NCBI GenBank assembly: GCA_022829145.1
Contig: CM040741.1
Span: forward strand, 63,052,547-63,116,546
Length of the DNA stretch: 64,000 nt
Source: Albula goreensis
Taxonomy: Eukaryota > Chordata > Actinopteri > Albuliformes > Albulidae
Direction of reading: 5' to 3'
The notes beneath the pieces were generated by a model. The model was not told the DNA's origin. It made no database searches and saw only the letters and a program-made list of their open reading frames with translations. Position 1 is the stretch's first letter. Each line of letters begins with the position of its first letter. The position numbers and the translations under genes are program-made. Shown here piece by piece: positions 1-13,684 of the stretch.

Positions 1-302
1 GCTGAGGGACTGTGGGTGTTGAAAAATGAAAAGAAAAAAAGAGGCATTTTTGTCTGTCTGAAAACAAACTCAGGTTAGAGATACTTGTTATCGCGGAGAT
101 AGATAAAACACAATGGAAGGATGTGTGTGCGTTGGAGGTCACGTAGGCCGAGGCAGTGATTAACAGCCTGGGAGATGGGAGGGGAGGGCACCTGTTTTCT
201 GCCGGCTGACAGAACCAGAGCCAGGAGCCCCTACAGTCCGGCCTGTGGGCAATCAGCCAAGCTGGACCATGTGCTGCCCTCTGCTCCCGCGCCGAAGGAA
301 CC

Positions 303-373
303 CCTGTGTGTTTTTGTGTACGTTGTGTGTGTGTGTGTGTGTGAGTGTGTGACAGAGAGTGAGAGAGAGAGTG
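303..373 (+). repeat. (GT)n plus (GA)n compound microsatellite
   Basis: GT repeat (pure from about 326 to 343) passing into GAGAGAGAGAG at about 356-371. Confidence 0.85.
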
Positions 374-574
374 TTGTCAATCAAAAATTCAACTCAATAA
401 AAACAGACATTACATTACAACATAAGTCCCTTTTACTATGTTATGTTTTTTTATAGATGAGAACTCATGTCCTTTGGAATTTGTTCTTTTCATTCTAGAA
501 CAGAATAGAATGTGCCCTTCAGGAGACTGAAGTCCATTTGATTGAATAGCATATGTCTTTGAAGAGACCAGGGG

Positions 575-720
575 CTCAATGTGGCTCACGGAGTAAGACT
601 TTTATCTGGGAGGCAGACGTGAGCCCCTTGATTGGGTGTTTGAATCTGCATCATTACTGGCTTCCCTCTGGCAAGGCAACAATTGGTCCAGGCTTGACAG
701 GGAAAGACAGGGGTTAAGCC
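575..720 (+). mobile_element. Possible tRNA-derived SINE
   Basis: TGGCTCACGGAG (about 582-593) and GTGTTTGAATCTG (about 636-648) resemble Pol III A and B boxes at tRNA-like spacing. The following sequence has no clear LINE tail. Could be coincidental. Confidence 0.35.
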
Positions 721-3700
721 AGTTAAGTTTAAAGAATATCATCGCTCTCTAGCGGCCCCTCCTGGTCATTCAGGTGCCTGTTGAGGTATGAACAGGAACA
801 CATCCTGGCTTCATCATCCTCAGCTAAGACAGTCAGCGTGTGATTGCAGGTGTATCTGCAGTGTGGAAAAAAAGTGAGCACATGAACTAGAGGAGTTACA
901 TGTTTACTGATGGTGGGAGAGGGTCTTTTCATAAGGCTACACAGTGCAGCTAAGACCAGGGTGAGGGAAAAATATAAAGAAGGGACAAATACAGAAAAAG
1001 GTGGACTAAGTGAGCACGAGCTAGTTGTGAGATTTTGTGAGGTTGAATACTTTAAACGTGTGGAAATTTGCTGTATGCTCATTTAAACATCATACCTGGT
1101 CGTTTAGTCAATTGCAAGTCAAAAAAAGAAAGCCAATTACCATATCAATTCTTAATGCTTTCAAAGCGTAAATAGTTGCGATGTTAGCACATGAACCCCC
1201 AGACACCCAATTATTGCCTCATCATATATGAAGCATGTTTAGATCTGTCCAAAAAATTTAACAGAATGCCAAAGCAAATCCTAATTGGCCACGTGACGAG
1301 AGCACAGAAGGGCTTTAATGTAATCTAGCAATGCCGACAGGCACGCTCTGCATCGTCTCTGTATTAATCATCCCTCCGAAATCCACATCTCCGAATTGCA
1401 AGCCGCAACGCATCTGTTTCCTCACCCATCTGAGTTTGTTCATCGTGCGCAAAGATTACCAAAGGGCAAATCATGGACTGTGTACCATTTTGAATTGAGG
1501 TCAGTACATTTTTCATGTAACAAGTTACATGTAACCGAAGCTCAGCTTAAGCGAAGTCACTTCAAGACCACACATTGTGCATGTCTTCACATGGATATGC
1601 AAGGCTCTTTAAATTGTGGCAATGTGGATATTCCCTCACATATGTCTTTTTATGGTGTAATAAATGTGGTGTGGTGTACTGTAATTTACTCATTATTGCT
1701 TGGCAGACTCCACTGATCTCCACTGAGTTGATCAAATGATGATTTGTTTCTTGTTTTAATTGTATGAAATCTACTTTATGACACACACTCAGTTTACAGT
1801 AGATTATTAGTTGAAAGTAAGGACACTTTTTGTTAGTCATCGATGGAACAGAACTGTATGTACAAATGTGTTTTCACTAGAATAATCCTCAGACAACAGT
1901 CAAGAGTGCATTTAGATGGGTTTGTTGTTAAGGTTTGGTATTTGAGATAGAGATAGTATTTTATCTCGGGCTTGGAGTCTAAAGGGGGGAGGAGTAGAAC
2001 CTCTCCCTGGTGATGAGAGGAAGAATCCCCCCGATATGTGACTAAAAGAAACAGAGAGAAACAGGATTAGTCAGGTTTTTTTTTTAAGAAAGAGAAGGGG
2101 AGGAGGAACGATGCCAAAACTGCAAAGCATGATGGGAGATTACGTATGTGGTGTATATATACTGTACTTGTTTGGGACTGGAAAAGTTGATGTGATAGGT
2201 GGAGGGGTTGTCTGAGAATAATTCTCTTGAATTTTGTTTTATCAAGCTCCAATTATAGAATATGTTTATGCTCAACAAAAAAGAGCACAGTGCAATGGCT
2301 TACAGCTCGAACAGTGTTTAAAAATACATTCCAAGCTGCTGTTCAGGACACAACTGGTGTACCTCAAACTGACAGAAGTGCCATGAACATAGTTTGCTCA
2401 TAATTATCATGTTCGCTCAATCATTGTGTTAGTGTTTCTCAATGAAGTTCTGTCATTTGGAATCCCATTCAGAGACCATAGCAGCATTTCTCTTACTGGA
2501 CAATAAGTGTAAACTTCCTCCAACAATATCACTGACCATGAAGACACAAGTTTTCTAAAGAGACTTGTGTTTACTTTCAAATTAATTTATGCCCAGAGGC
2601 TTGCTATTTTTATTACTTGATTTAATTAAACTGTTGAAGGTTTTTGTGTCGACAGGGATTGCATTTGAATGGGTTTAAAAGAAGAAAAAATTCCTTTGTG
2701 TTAGTCAAAACAAGCCTCAACCAGAGTGGTCACTGCCTGTTTGTAATTTGCGTGACAGGGCAGTGTTTAACCTCTTTAGGTGTGTGCACTCAGTATTCAA
2801 TAAACTATGCACGTACAGTCGGCTTTGTGTTTGATCGCACCCAGTTCAGACTGACTGCACCATTCTACTCGGAAGTCATTACTTTTGACTTGATCTTTTC
2901 TTTAGAATAAGCGGTGACTAAACACTTCTTCACCACTTGTCTCGAGCTTGCTGTTCATTCATGTATATCGTCACTGGATTTCTGGAATTTAGAGCCGTCT
3001 TTGAATGTATGTTCTACCGCACATACTGAACGTGGCCTATGGTTGGCCTGAGGAATACAAAATTGACTGGGGTAAAAAGCATGATGCATGCTTTATCCTG
3101 GTGTGGTGCTCAGTTCTACGATTTATTCCAAACCGAACATGCCACAGTGATAATGACAATCACTACCAGCCAATAACAACAGCGCAGCACCTCTCTGCCG
3201 GGAATAAACAGTGAGCTCATTGCATCCAATATTATTCTGGGTTTCCAACAGACGTGCTCAGCTGGTTCAGACATTTCCTGTTGGGATCGTTAGAGCGAGC
3301 ACTGAAAACACACTCAAACACACATATGCTCCTTTATACATATACAAATTCACACACACAAATGGCAGCCATCTTTAGCTAAGTATTTGTTTCTGAGATT
3401 GCTTCAGTACTAATGCTGACAGCTTTTATAATCATGGCATTACATTTTCAAGAATATACTTTCTCAAGAAACAGTATGCGTGTCAGGTTGCTTCAACAAG
3501 TCTTTTTTGCAAAAGGAAATAATCATTTTTTATAGACAGTCTGGACTCAGATTCAGAGGAACTGCAGTGTGCCTTTTCTTTACATCTGAGTGAGAAACTA
3601 ATGGTGATGAAGTGTCAACGTCTCTGCTGTTTTTTTTTTATTATTATTTTATTTTGTTCATTCACCCACCATAATTGTGATGTTGTATCAGAGGTAAAAC

Positions 3701-4832
3701 AAATGTTTATAGGCTACATTAATAGTTTCAGTTAAGCACAGAGTGCATTCTTTTTATTTCAGCATGAGGTTGCTGGAATTCCTTCCCAGGCCAACATTCC
3801 GTGCACTGCTTAATCTCTGAACTCATCGCTTACCTGACACACTGTCCAACCTGGTCTGCTTCCTCGTATTGGAGAAGGGGTGCAGACCAGGATGTTTCAA
3901 CCTGTCATCATATCAAACGACTGCACAGGTTGCTTAGAAATCCTGCTCTGATAAAATGTACATATTTGTGGGAAAATCACCTATCACTTTTATATTACAG
4001 CAAGTATTATATATCAGTCTCAGTTACTCCTCTCTGGATCAGGTAAACTTTTGACATTTCTGTCTTCACAGTCCATTGTAGTTCTGGGGTACTTTTTTCA
4101 TGCATAGATTTGTAAATACAATACAGTATGTCTGCTAGTAAAATAAACACTGCATTATGATTAACCTGAAACAAGTCACAAAGGAAAAAAGTTATGCATA
4201 TTATGTAATTTTAGCTGAGCTGGTGTTTGGGGGATCTTGTAAGCTCAAGAAATAAATGATCCTGCTGTGACAGGTCATGGTACTATTGCCTTTGGCTTTT
4301 TATGTGCATTCTTGAATAGGTTAGCCAGCTTCACTGATAATATCCCTGATTCCCAAACACTTCTATTTATCTTCACTGACATAGACAGAGGCTGTACAAA
4401 TACTGCTGAGCAGACACGGACATGGTATAAAAGACAAGGAGAAAACCACTGATTTTATTTGATTTCTCTCCATGGTATTTCGGTCTTGACAACCTTCTGA
4501 TAGTTTTGACTCATTCATGTGCTATCTTGAAATGATGAAAAAAGGGGAAAAGAACAAAGGAGTAGAATCCAGTTAGTGCTCCCCACAAAACACTAAAGTT
4601 TATTGGTCATCACAACACGTTCAATGTTTTTGGTCTTCACAAGGTCCACAACCTTCTGTGGAGGACCCAGAGTGGGTGTAAATGTTGATTATGCGATTGG
4701 GAGAACAAAATTTACAGTCTGCAGACTGTATACCTTTTTTAAATTATTGAAACAGAATTTGCTTTCAGATAAGTTGTCTGTTGCCTCAGTTGCTGTATTT
4801 GTGTGATAAATTATTGCCAAAACTATAATGTG

Positions 4833-4851
4833 AGTGTGTGTGTGTGTGTGT
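4833..4851 (+). repeat. Short (GT)n microsatellite
   Basis: Nine GT repeats. Confidence 0.85.
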
Positions 4852-4903
4852 TGGTTGAGCATTGAAGAGCAGTAGTATTTCAGCTACTGAAACAATAACA
4901 ACA

Positions 4904-4926
4904 ACAATAATAACTGTTATTATTGT
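4904..4926. repeat. 23-bp near-perfect palindrome in AT/AC-rich repeat
   Basis: ACAATAATAAC and its complement flank a single T. It is embedded in a degenerate (AAC/AAT)n tract at about 4887-4970. Confidence 0.5.
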
Positions 4927-7900
4927 CAGGTTCATTGTTGTTGGTGCTATTATTATTGCTACTATCATGTTCTGGAATTTGTATTCGGCAAAACTGAACG
5001 CTGCTTGAGTATACATATTACACAAGGGGTTAACTAATGATCCACTTTTCTACTGTAAACGTATACCATACACTTTTGTCAAAAGAAAAAAAAACTGAAA
5101 AAGAGTGAAAAATGAGAAAAGTTAAATGTTAAGACACATTTTTACAAAAGCAGGTATTGTGGAAAAACTCGGCCGTTCCTCTTGGATTTCTTGGAAAGAA
5201 TCCATCCGCAAGGGTTAGCCTGCTCCGTGTGTGGCATCTGTGACTAAGAGGCGGGGGCGGAGAGAACCACCCCTATTCGATGATAAGTTAAGGCCGACTG
5301 TCCTATAACGATCTAGTTCCTGTGAGCAAAGGGTTAAACAGACATGTCTGCTCTTGAATGGAAAATGTCTTTTTCTGCCTCCCTCCCGATTCCTTGGAAC
5401 ACGGCGTGTACCAGCTGTCGAAAGGTCATTCTGTGTAGGAGAGAGGCGACACTCCTGTTTGAATAGTAGTTTCTGGTACACACTGTGTTCATTAAATCAA
5501 AGCTGCTGCAGCTGTTTAAGTAAGTGAGTTGTACGCCGAAGGAGCGTTCAGCTGGAGGAACCGCTGGTTCTGCTCTTCATTGATTGAGCTGCACTAAAAC
5601 ATTACAAAAAACAAACAATCACAAAGATTAATATCGCATTAAAAGTCAGTTCAGCTCCGCGTTTGTTCACGTTTTCCTTGCTCATATAGTGTCGCAAGAC
5701 AGGGAGAGAGTTTGCAGCGTCCCAGTCCTACAATGTTACCTGTTCCCCACGATCTCATCTGTCATGCCGTTGTGAATTACTCTCACCGCACAGACAGACC
5801 GTTGTTTATAAATCCGTGTCACCGCGGAGATCGCCCTTCCTCTCAAGGTGATGGATAGCGAGGAATAAGGAATGCTCGTCAGTCAGGGACGTGCGGTTTG
5901 TGGCTTAGTGAAATACAAGCGACACCATGTTAGCCTTCTGTCACCTATCTCTAAAACCGATTGTTTGTTCAAGACTTTTTTAAAAAATACTCGTGTTCTG
6001 CAACTACACTTTGAAGTTAGCTCGCTCATGACGTCTCTTGGAGTTCAAACGGTGATAAAGCAGAACTTTCCCTGAGTCAACATCACTTACGGTGTGTCAT
6101 CGTGACCAACTGTTTCCGTGGCCTCAAGGTTTATTTTCTCGCTCTGACTGGATCAAATCCCTTGAATTAGTTGACAAACTAACAGAGCTCTAGAAAGTAA
6201 ACTATTACTGTTTAAAAAAAAAAAAACATGTAATAGGGTTTTGACAGAAAGGAAGAGAGTGTAGCTCATGCCTAATGATGTATAAAGAGTAACGGGCTGA
6301 TCTAGTTTTGGAAACGATTTAAAAACACGATAGGGCTGGGATTCCCCACAGGGTATACAGATCCCCTCCGCCCAGGTAGTCTTTCTGATACAGAGCAGTT
6401 TGGCCCGACCCCAGCCAATGGATTTGTGAGTAACACCGAGTAATGACGCTTTCATACAGAGGATTAAGGGCCAACGCCCCACCTGAGGAGACAGTACGAG
6501 TGAAGAAACCTTTACATTCGATCCCTCGGGAAATGAGGAAATCCAGTTAATGTTTTACTGTGAAACCTGTGGCATTTCTTGCTTTCTGTAGAGGAATTTA
6601 CGGAGGTGTACCACAAATATTCCATGGACAATGAACAGCATACAAGAGAGATGGTTTTGATAATTAACACTTGCATGTGGAAACTATGCTACAAATGATA
6701 AGAAATAATTTAATCAAAGGAAAAACAGGATGAGATTTAAGAAAAGTGTTATGATCGCTTATTCTCAGTGTCTTGATTGAGTTTTTGGTAGGTTTCCCAG
6801 CATAACCCATGAAATCCCAGAGGGATATAAATCACATTTTTCAAATACGCATGCATATTCATTTATCTGAAATTTCACATTCCTCATGATCTGGTGCCAA
6901 TAGATGGGAGCGAGCAGGGAAGGGGGGTAAATTTTTAATCTGATCCAAACCGGAAAAGCATCTCAGTTGCATAATTTCCACTGCAGTGGAAAGCCCTGGA
7001 TTTTTCCTCTGTCAGTTTGATGTGACTGAAATCACTGTCAACAATGCATGCCCAAACCCAACCCCCCCCCCACAGCCCCCCGTCTGTCTGACAAACCATC
7101 AGTAACCCCCCACCGACTCACCTGACTCAGCAGCACACCTGCACCCTAAACCTCAGTCACATATTGTTGCACAGCAGAGGTGGAAACCTTAACCTGCTGA
7201 GGAATTTTTAATCATGTTCTGCATTCTGCGGTGTCATGTTTCAGTTTCTCCGTAGTACAAAATGTCATTTGTGATTGCATAAGGGCGGTGGTGAGGGGGT
7301 GTGGAGAGGGTAGTTTGAAGGAGTGGAGAAGAGCGGGGAGCGGCCGACTCAACCTGTGGGCCTGACCTGCCACTTTTTTAGACTTTGTAAAATCAATTTC
7401 TGGAAGTGCTGCATTTTTTTTTTTTTCGATTCCTCCACATCACATCATCTTCACCAGTTTGTCAGTCAGGGGCATTATGGGATTAGAAATATCGTGCCTT
7501 TTTTTCCCACCGCCTCCACTAACCGAAGTTAGTTGTTTTTTTTTTTACTCTTAAGCACGAAGCGCCGCAGCGGTGAGATTTGGTGTAGGCTGGCAGCCCC
7601 GCGGGGCGACGCACGATTGGACGCCGCGTCGCTGAGGGAGGGAGTGACTCATCGCTCAACAGCGATTGATGGTGCGGCCCGCAGTGGGCCTCCGCAGAGC
7701 TGCAAATGAGAAGCACCTTCCTAAGATTCTCAGCTTCCTCCAGCTAGCGCCCCACCCTGTGCCCCTGGCCCCCCCAATTTATCACCCCGCAGGCGCATGG
7801 GTACAACTGGACATCCCAAATTGGGCAAAAAAGGTGGTGGACAGGGGAAAAACAACACAGCCGCAGTGGTGAGAGCAAATACCTTTGATGGAACCTCCAT

Positions 7901-8770
7901 ATGCACACAGTTATATACGCCTCCCTTAATCTATCTGCTGATCAAATAGAATGCCTTTGATAGACATTGATACAATGCAACTAAGGGGCCCGCAGGGGAT
8001 CTCCACAGGTTCATTATGGGTAATTTATTCAGCACTTAGCAATAAGATGTAACATATTCTCTCCCATTTCTTAATTGCAATGGGCTTGATATTATGAATA
8101 TCTTATTTCTGGTGCATTTATATTTAGAAATTGTTTATTTTTATGAGAAGCTCGAGCAGGAAAATTTCCGGATAATAAAACAAACTAACAGACTCGTTAC
8201 TCCATCCCTTGCAAACACCTTCCTCTGTAATTTGAAAAACACATACACACACGTTGCAACGCACTCTGCTCTAATTTGGAAATGCAGTGCTTTGATTTGG
8301 AAACCAGGCAGGACTGCGGTGAACCTTCAGAAAGGAACCACTGTGAGATAATGAGATTGTAAAGCACCTTTGGCCTGTATACATGGCACAAGGTTGATTA
8401 TGATCAATTACTTCAATTATCATTTTTTTTTCATGATTTGCAAAACCTTGATGTTTTTCTTCTAGTAGAAAATTGGCTGTGGAAAGGGTATTAATGAAGT
8501 CATTTTAACCTGCAGTTCCTGCTTCTGTACAGCAGAGGGAGCAATAGTCTCCTACAGTTTTGGCAAACTTTCCGTGGAGGACTCCGTGGCTTGTTTTGCA
8601 ATGATAAGCCAAAATTCCTGCATTCCACACATACAGGTGCAGGGTCAGTGGGCGAGGTCTACCTATCTGACCATGTATTTCATAAATTAAATTAATAATA
8701 CATAAAGCAACTTCATAATTTTTTGTATCCATCTCTCCTTCAATTCCTTAACAATCACTGTGGTCATCTT

Positions 8771-8870
8771 GCCTAAGAAATGAAAGGAAATCAGTCATGG
8801 CAAATATTTACATCTGAAACTATATTGGCAGTTAATTCTTTTTTTCCTCTCTTGATTTTTTAATGCATTA
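8771..8870 (+). repeat. Diverged local direct repeat, copy 1
   Basis: Shares AAATGNAAGGANATCAGTCATG and a following ACATCTGAAA then T-rich stretch with copy 2, 811 bp downstream. May be a segment duplicated before later insertions, or two copies of an unrecognised repeat. Confidence 0.55.
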
Positions 8871-8908
8871 CAATGTGAGGCTATTGAATGGCAAGGTCTT
8901 ACTTTTTA

Positions 8909-8980
8909 AATTATTTTTATTTAGCCTTTGTTTAGCCAGGTAAGTCTCACTGAGATAAAGTCCCCTTTTTCAAGAGATTC
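8909..8980 (+). repeat. Probable dispersed fish repeat fragment
   Basis: Contains TTTAGCCTTTGTTTAGCCAG, then GTAAGTCTCACTGAGATAAA, which resembles an interspersed element widespread in fish genomes. Family not determined here; only one end is visible. Confidence 0.4.
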
Positions 8981-9357
8981 TGCAGTATAGTAGTATAGTG
9001 GTACAGTGGTATTGTACATTAGTACTAGTATAGTGATGCACACTATGATCTGGTATTGGTGCAAACTGTGACTAGCAGCCCTGCAGTGTATAACTGACTG
9101 TCACCCAGGGAAGGAGGGATGCATTCAGCAGGATTGTCCAAGCCTATTTGTGCAAGAGGGTCTATAAGCATAAAGTCCCCTTTAACCTGCTGTGTACTAC
9201 ATTTCCTCCCACAATGCAATGGCCATGCAGCTTAGCTGGTGAACTGGTGAGTTAAAATAGACAGCAGAGGAAGTCCACACTTATGACCCTGTTCTTAGTT
9301 AACTGGGCCACATTGTAGCAATGGGACAAGCTTATGATTATGACCAGGCATTAATAA

Positions 9358-9410
9358 TCACATTACATTAGCAGGCACTCTTCTCCAGAGTGACTGACAG
9401 AGCAGGAGAA
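9358..9410 (-). mobile_element. Degraded L2/UnaL2-type tail
   Basis: The minus strand has GTCACTCTGGAGAAGAGTGC followed by CTGCTAATGTAATGTG, a mutated form of the same 3' stem-loop and terminal repeat seen at 28 kb. Confidence 0.6.
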
Positions 9411-9581
9411 CATAAGTGCATTCACTTGAGTAATATGGGCAAATGCTAATATGGAAAAAAGAAAAAAAGTATGGCATCGGTTCAGAAATAATTATGATTT
9501 ATTTGCTTGTTGTCTTGGTGGATGCCCTGATATAGTTATGGGTCAGGTTGGTCTTTCCTTGTTCAAGTTCACTCTGTCTTG

Positions 9582-9680
9582 ACCTGCGAAATGTAAGGAT
9601 ATCAGTCATGCCAATCTCAACATCTGAAAGTAAATTAATATTTAACTCAGGGTTTTTTTTTTTTTTTCAAAATGCTACAG
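9582..9680 (+). repeat. Diverged local direct repeat, copy 2
   Basis: Matches copy 1 at 8771 in order: GAAATGTAAGGATATCAGTC, then ACATCTGAAA, then a T run. A SINE/LINE tail and another repeat lie between the copies. Confidence 0.55.
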
Positions 9681-10301
9681 TCTTGTCTGCTGGGAATATG
9701 AGATTTGCTTCCCTTTCTTAAAGCCCCATGAGAAGCAAACAAGAAATAGTAGTCAACAAATGGAAGTAAGTGGAAATGTTTAGCTCACCCATCACTGGCG
9801 CTGGCTTTGGAAATGTGGACAGTAATTCCCCAGCTCCTTAGCTATCAGCTCTTTGACTGCTAGCGTGACGGACGGGCTGTAGCCACAGACAATAACGATG
9901 CGTGACGCGTAACATATGGCAAACTGATTCCCAACAATGAAACAGATAAGGTGACACTGGAGAGGATGAAAAAGACAGCTCTCTGTCTTCATCACACCCA
10001 CCCACCCACCCAATAAACCCTCCCAACCCCACAAAAAAAGATGTTTCCAGGGAAATGCCTCCATTGACAGCACACATCACAGTAAAACATAATGGTGTCT
10101 TGACTTCTTTCTTTCAACGCAGGTGGATACAACATCTGCTTTGTGTGCAGCCCAGTGGCCATTTTCCTGACGGAGGAATGGCATAGTCCCTCTGCAGACC
10201 ACAGAGTCCGCCACCTCTCTGTAAGACATACCAAAGTGGACTCTGCTTTATGTAATATCATAATTACGTTATGAAGACCCTCACCCCCGTTTGATTCAGG
10301 C

Positions 10302-10315
10302 TTGCCATCTGGTGG
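10302..10315 (-). promoter_or_regulatory. CTCF-like motif
   Basis: TTGCCATCTGGTGG fits the complement of the CTCF core (CCASYAGRKGGC) without mismatch over 12 bases. Such matches also occur by chance. Confidence 0.3.
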
Positions 10316-12069
10316 AGAAACCTTGTAATGGCATCCTTTTGAATAAAGAAATGGACATTCTGACACACTTATCCCAGAGCGGTAATAATAGGTTAATGGT
10401 ACATTCAACAACATGAAATTTCAGGTTTTTTTTGTCTTAGTTCTCAAGATTCTACTATGTGGACATGTATCTAAGGAAACGCAGGAGATGCATTCAGTAT
10501 GACATTCCAACGGCCACACAAGTGGACTCCAATGGTTGTGTCATGGAAAACAGAAAATATAGAGCACTGCTGAAGCTTTTCCATTTCCATTGAAATGTCA
10601 GCTTGCGGCTAGCCAATCAATGGATGAGGAAGGACTGTTGAATCTTACTCCAAATGCACAAAGTCCGACCCACAGTTACACTGATAGGTTACATTTCCTA
10701 TGGGTAGGGAAATGGGTCTTCCCATCTCCAGGTCAAATCATTAAAACACCAATGGATTTTCCAATGGATCACTGCAGTCCTGTTTGAGTGTTTGTGTTAT
10801 TTTAAATATATTAATGTATTTTTTTTTTTTACAGAAAACAGATCCACAAACCATACAAACACATTTCACAACACTGGAATTTCTAATTTTCTGCTGTGTT
10901 TATGACCATAAGTTTGTTGCTGCAATATTTACGCTGTATATAGGTCAGACAGACCACATATTTCAAGAGACCAGGAGGCAACGGTTACATTGCCATAGGT
11001 CAAGTGCGAGACATTTATTTTTCACCAGTATGTTTTCATGAAATTTATATTGTTTACCAAATGTACGAAATTATAATTAGTCAGAACTTTGACTTTGCTC
11101 TTCAGTATTCCTGTGTGGTCATAATCTCTTATAACAATCTATTTGAGCCATATGTAAATTAATGCTGAAGACAAAAACTTTTCTAAGCAAGCATCAACAT
11201 CTCACCCCACAACCAAAACGCACTGCAACATTGGAAGAGCTGACTTTTACCATCAATCAGTTCTCAATATTCAATACCTTAAATTAATATTGGCAGATTG
11301 CTTGTGTCATGTGAAGGCACGGCAATCTGAGCAGTATTTTGTACAAAAGCTATTTTTAACCCAGAGGAAACTGCGAGAGCTCCGGCCTTTAGATAACTCT
11401 AATCGCTGGTTTCACCCACTTACTGTGCCACGCGATTAAGCCCACTGTGCAAACAATGGTCTTCTTCAAACCTGTCACCATGGAGAACGTCATTCTTAGA
11501 ATAAAATCTATAAATAGTTTAAATGTAAGGACTGGCTAATTTGCTTTCTTTTTTCAATGCAATTGTCGAAAATGGAGATAGTGATCAATAATAGTAAAAT
11601 ATGAGAAAGCCATAGAAAAAGTACTGTTCCGACTGAGTTAAAGTAAAAGATGGTCTTTTCTCTTATTTATGGTATTTCCATATCAATGCAAAATGAAATC
11701 ATAGAAAATCATCGTCACCGCAACCATCATCATTGTCAGCATCCTCATCATCGTCAACTTCACCATCAATATTATCGTTTTAGTAAGATCAACCAAATTA
11801 GGAATGCTGTCAGTTTTATTCCTTAAAATCTGAAGCATGCTTTTTAAGAAGTAAGTGCATGTTTTATTAGCTGTCGTTTTTTCTGCCTTTTTGTACAAAG
11901 CAGAGCCGTATCCCTGCTGGCAGGCCACTCATTAACCTACTTTAACAGACTGATTGATGTGCAAATCACTGAGTAGCTCTGACATCATGCTGTCATGCTG
12001 AAAAATGGCGCTTCCCAAATTTATACAGAGTGGTGGTACCTTCTGACCCCTCTGCAGTTGCGGTTTGCA

Positions 12070-12168
12070 TGTGTATGTTTGTGCATGCATGTTTGCATGT
12101 GTGTTTTTGTGTACTGGTGGGTCTGTGGGTGCATGTGTATTTGTGTGTGTGTGTTTGCATGCGCACAT

Positions 12169-12200
<32 letters not shown>

Positions 12201-12560
12201 ATGGGTGGGTGGGTATGTGGGCACGTGTACTTGCGTGTGTGTACATGTGTGCCTGTGTGTGTGAGTGTATGTGTGTGTGTGCCTGTGTGTGCGTGTGTAT
12301 GTGTGTTTGCCTGTGTGTGCCTGTGCGTGTGTGTATATGTGTGTGTGTGTGTGCCTGTGTGTGCCTGTGTGTGTGTATGCGTGTGTGTGCCTGTGTGTGT
12401 GTGTGTGTGTGTAGGGGTGGGTGTATGTGTGTGTGCCTGTGTGTGCCTGTGTGTGTGTGTGTATGTGTGTGTGCCTGTGTGTATGTGTGCCTGTGTGTAT
12501 GTGTGCCTGAGTGTGTGTGTGTGTGTGTATGTGTGTGTGTGTGGGAGTGGGTGTGTGGGC
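12070..12560 (+). repeat. Long compound (GT)n array
   Basis: About 490 bp of GT repeats broken by GCCTGT, GTAT and GGGTGGGT variants. It produces long but meaningless Thr/His or Cys/Val open frames on both strands. Confidence 0.95.
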
Positions 12561-13621
12561 AAATGCACATGCTTTGGTCCCTCTAGAACTGTTTCATTTT
12601 TCATTGCCATTTAAAATTTGATCCACGGAGGCTGAGAATTGATGCCCTGAAATGATGTATACTGTTTTGAGAATTGTGGGTAATATGCTTCAAAATCATC
12701 AGTTTTCACCAATGACTATTGATAGTGTGGTTTTGGATATGGGGTCTCAGATGTACTTTTAAACTTTTCATCACAAATTACTCACTAAATTATAAATTAA
12801 TCAGAGGAGAAATCTCTCTGCAGGAAAACAATGACTTTTTCAGGCAGTATCTGTGTCTCTGGCAGCTGCCTGTTGTCCTCTTCATTGAAAGGTGGAGAAC
12901 TTTGGCTTTTGAGTCAAGTACAGTAGAACAAGTGGATTTAAAATGATTATAAAAGTTCAAACAAAAAAAATAAATAAATCACAGAAAGCAATGATTCAAA
13001 AAAAGCTCAAAAAATCACCTCTCATCTCATGCCCACTTCCTGTAAAAAATCAGGTATATTTTTCATACTTGTAAAAAATAAGGATTATTTTTGAAGTATA
13101 GTTTCTAAAAAATATACCAACATTTTTAGGAGATCTACAGTAATTCAGAACATGTTTGTAGTAATTACATTTCAGTTCTCTCCCTCTCTCTCTCTCCTGA
13201 AGACTCAGCGGCCCCTTGGACTGATTCACAGGTTTGCACAGTTATCAGCAGGAGTACACTTCTGTATTTTGCATAAACTCATTTAGTGGCAAAAGTTGCA
13301 TGACCAATCGCCCTCCTCTCACCCACCGGGAAACAAATGCATATTTGTATTGATTAGACTTTAGCGGTGCATATGAATATATTTGTTTGACAAATATTGA
13401 TTTTTGACAATTTACAATGTCAAGGCTGTGGTTTAAATTTACATTTATACCATTTTGTAAAAACACCTGTCTGTGCAGTTTGTATTATTATAGTGATGTT
13501 TATTCTAGTCACGCTGCCTGTTTGGTGGGCATACAGAATTACTAACAGATTTGATTATTGCTTTAAACTCAGACTTGTTTTTTCTCCAAATGGGATTTGT
13601 ACATTTAGCATCATTTACTTA

Positions 13622-13684
13622 CACAAACACACACACACACACGCACGCACACACACACACACACACACACACATGCATACACAC
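13622..13684 (+). repeat. (CA)n microsatellite with CG variants
   Basis: CA repeat with ACGC interruptions, ending CATGCATACACACATATAT. Confidence 0.93.

Noticed and set aside
9992-10414. 140-residue minus-strand open frame
   Set aside because: No recognisable domain, codon pattern or splice structure; it overlaps other random frames.
11932-12610. Long His/Thr-rich and Cys/Val-rich open frames on both strands
   Set aside because: They are products of the (GT)n/(CA)n array, with no start context, domain or splice support.
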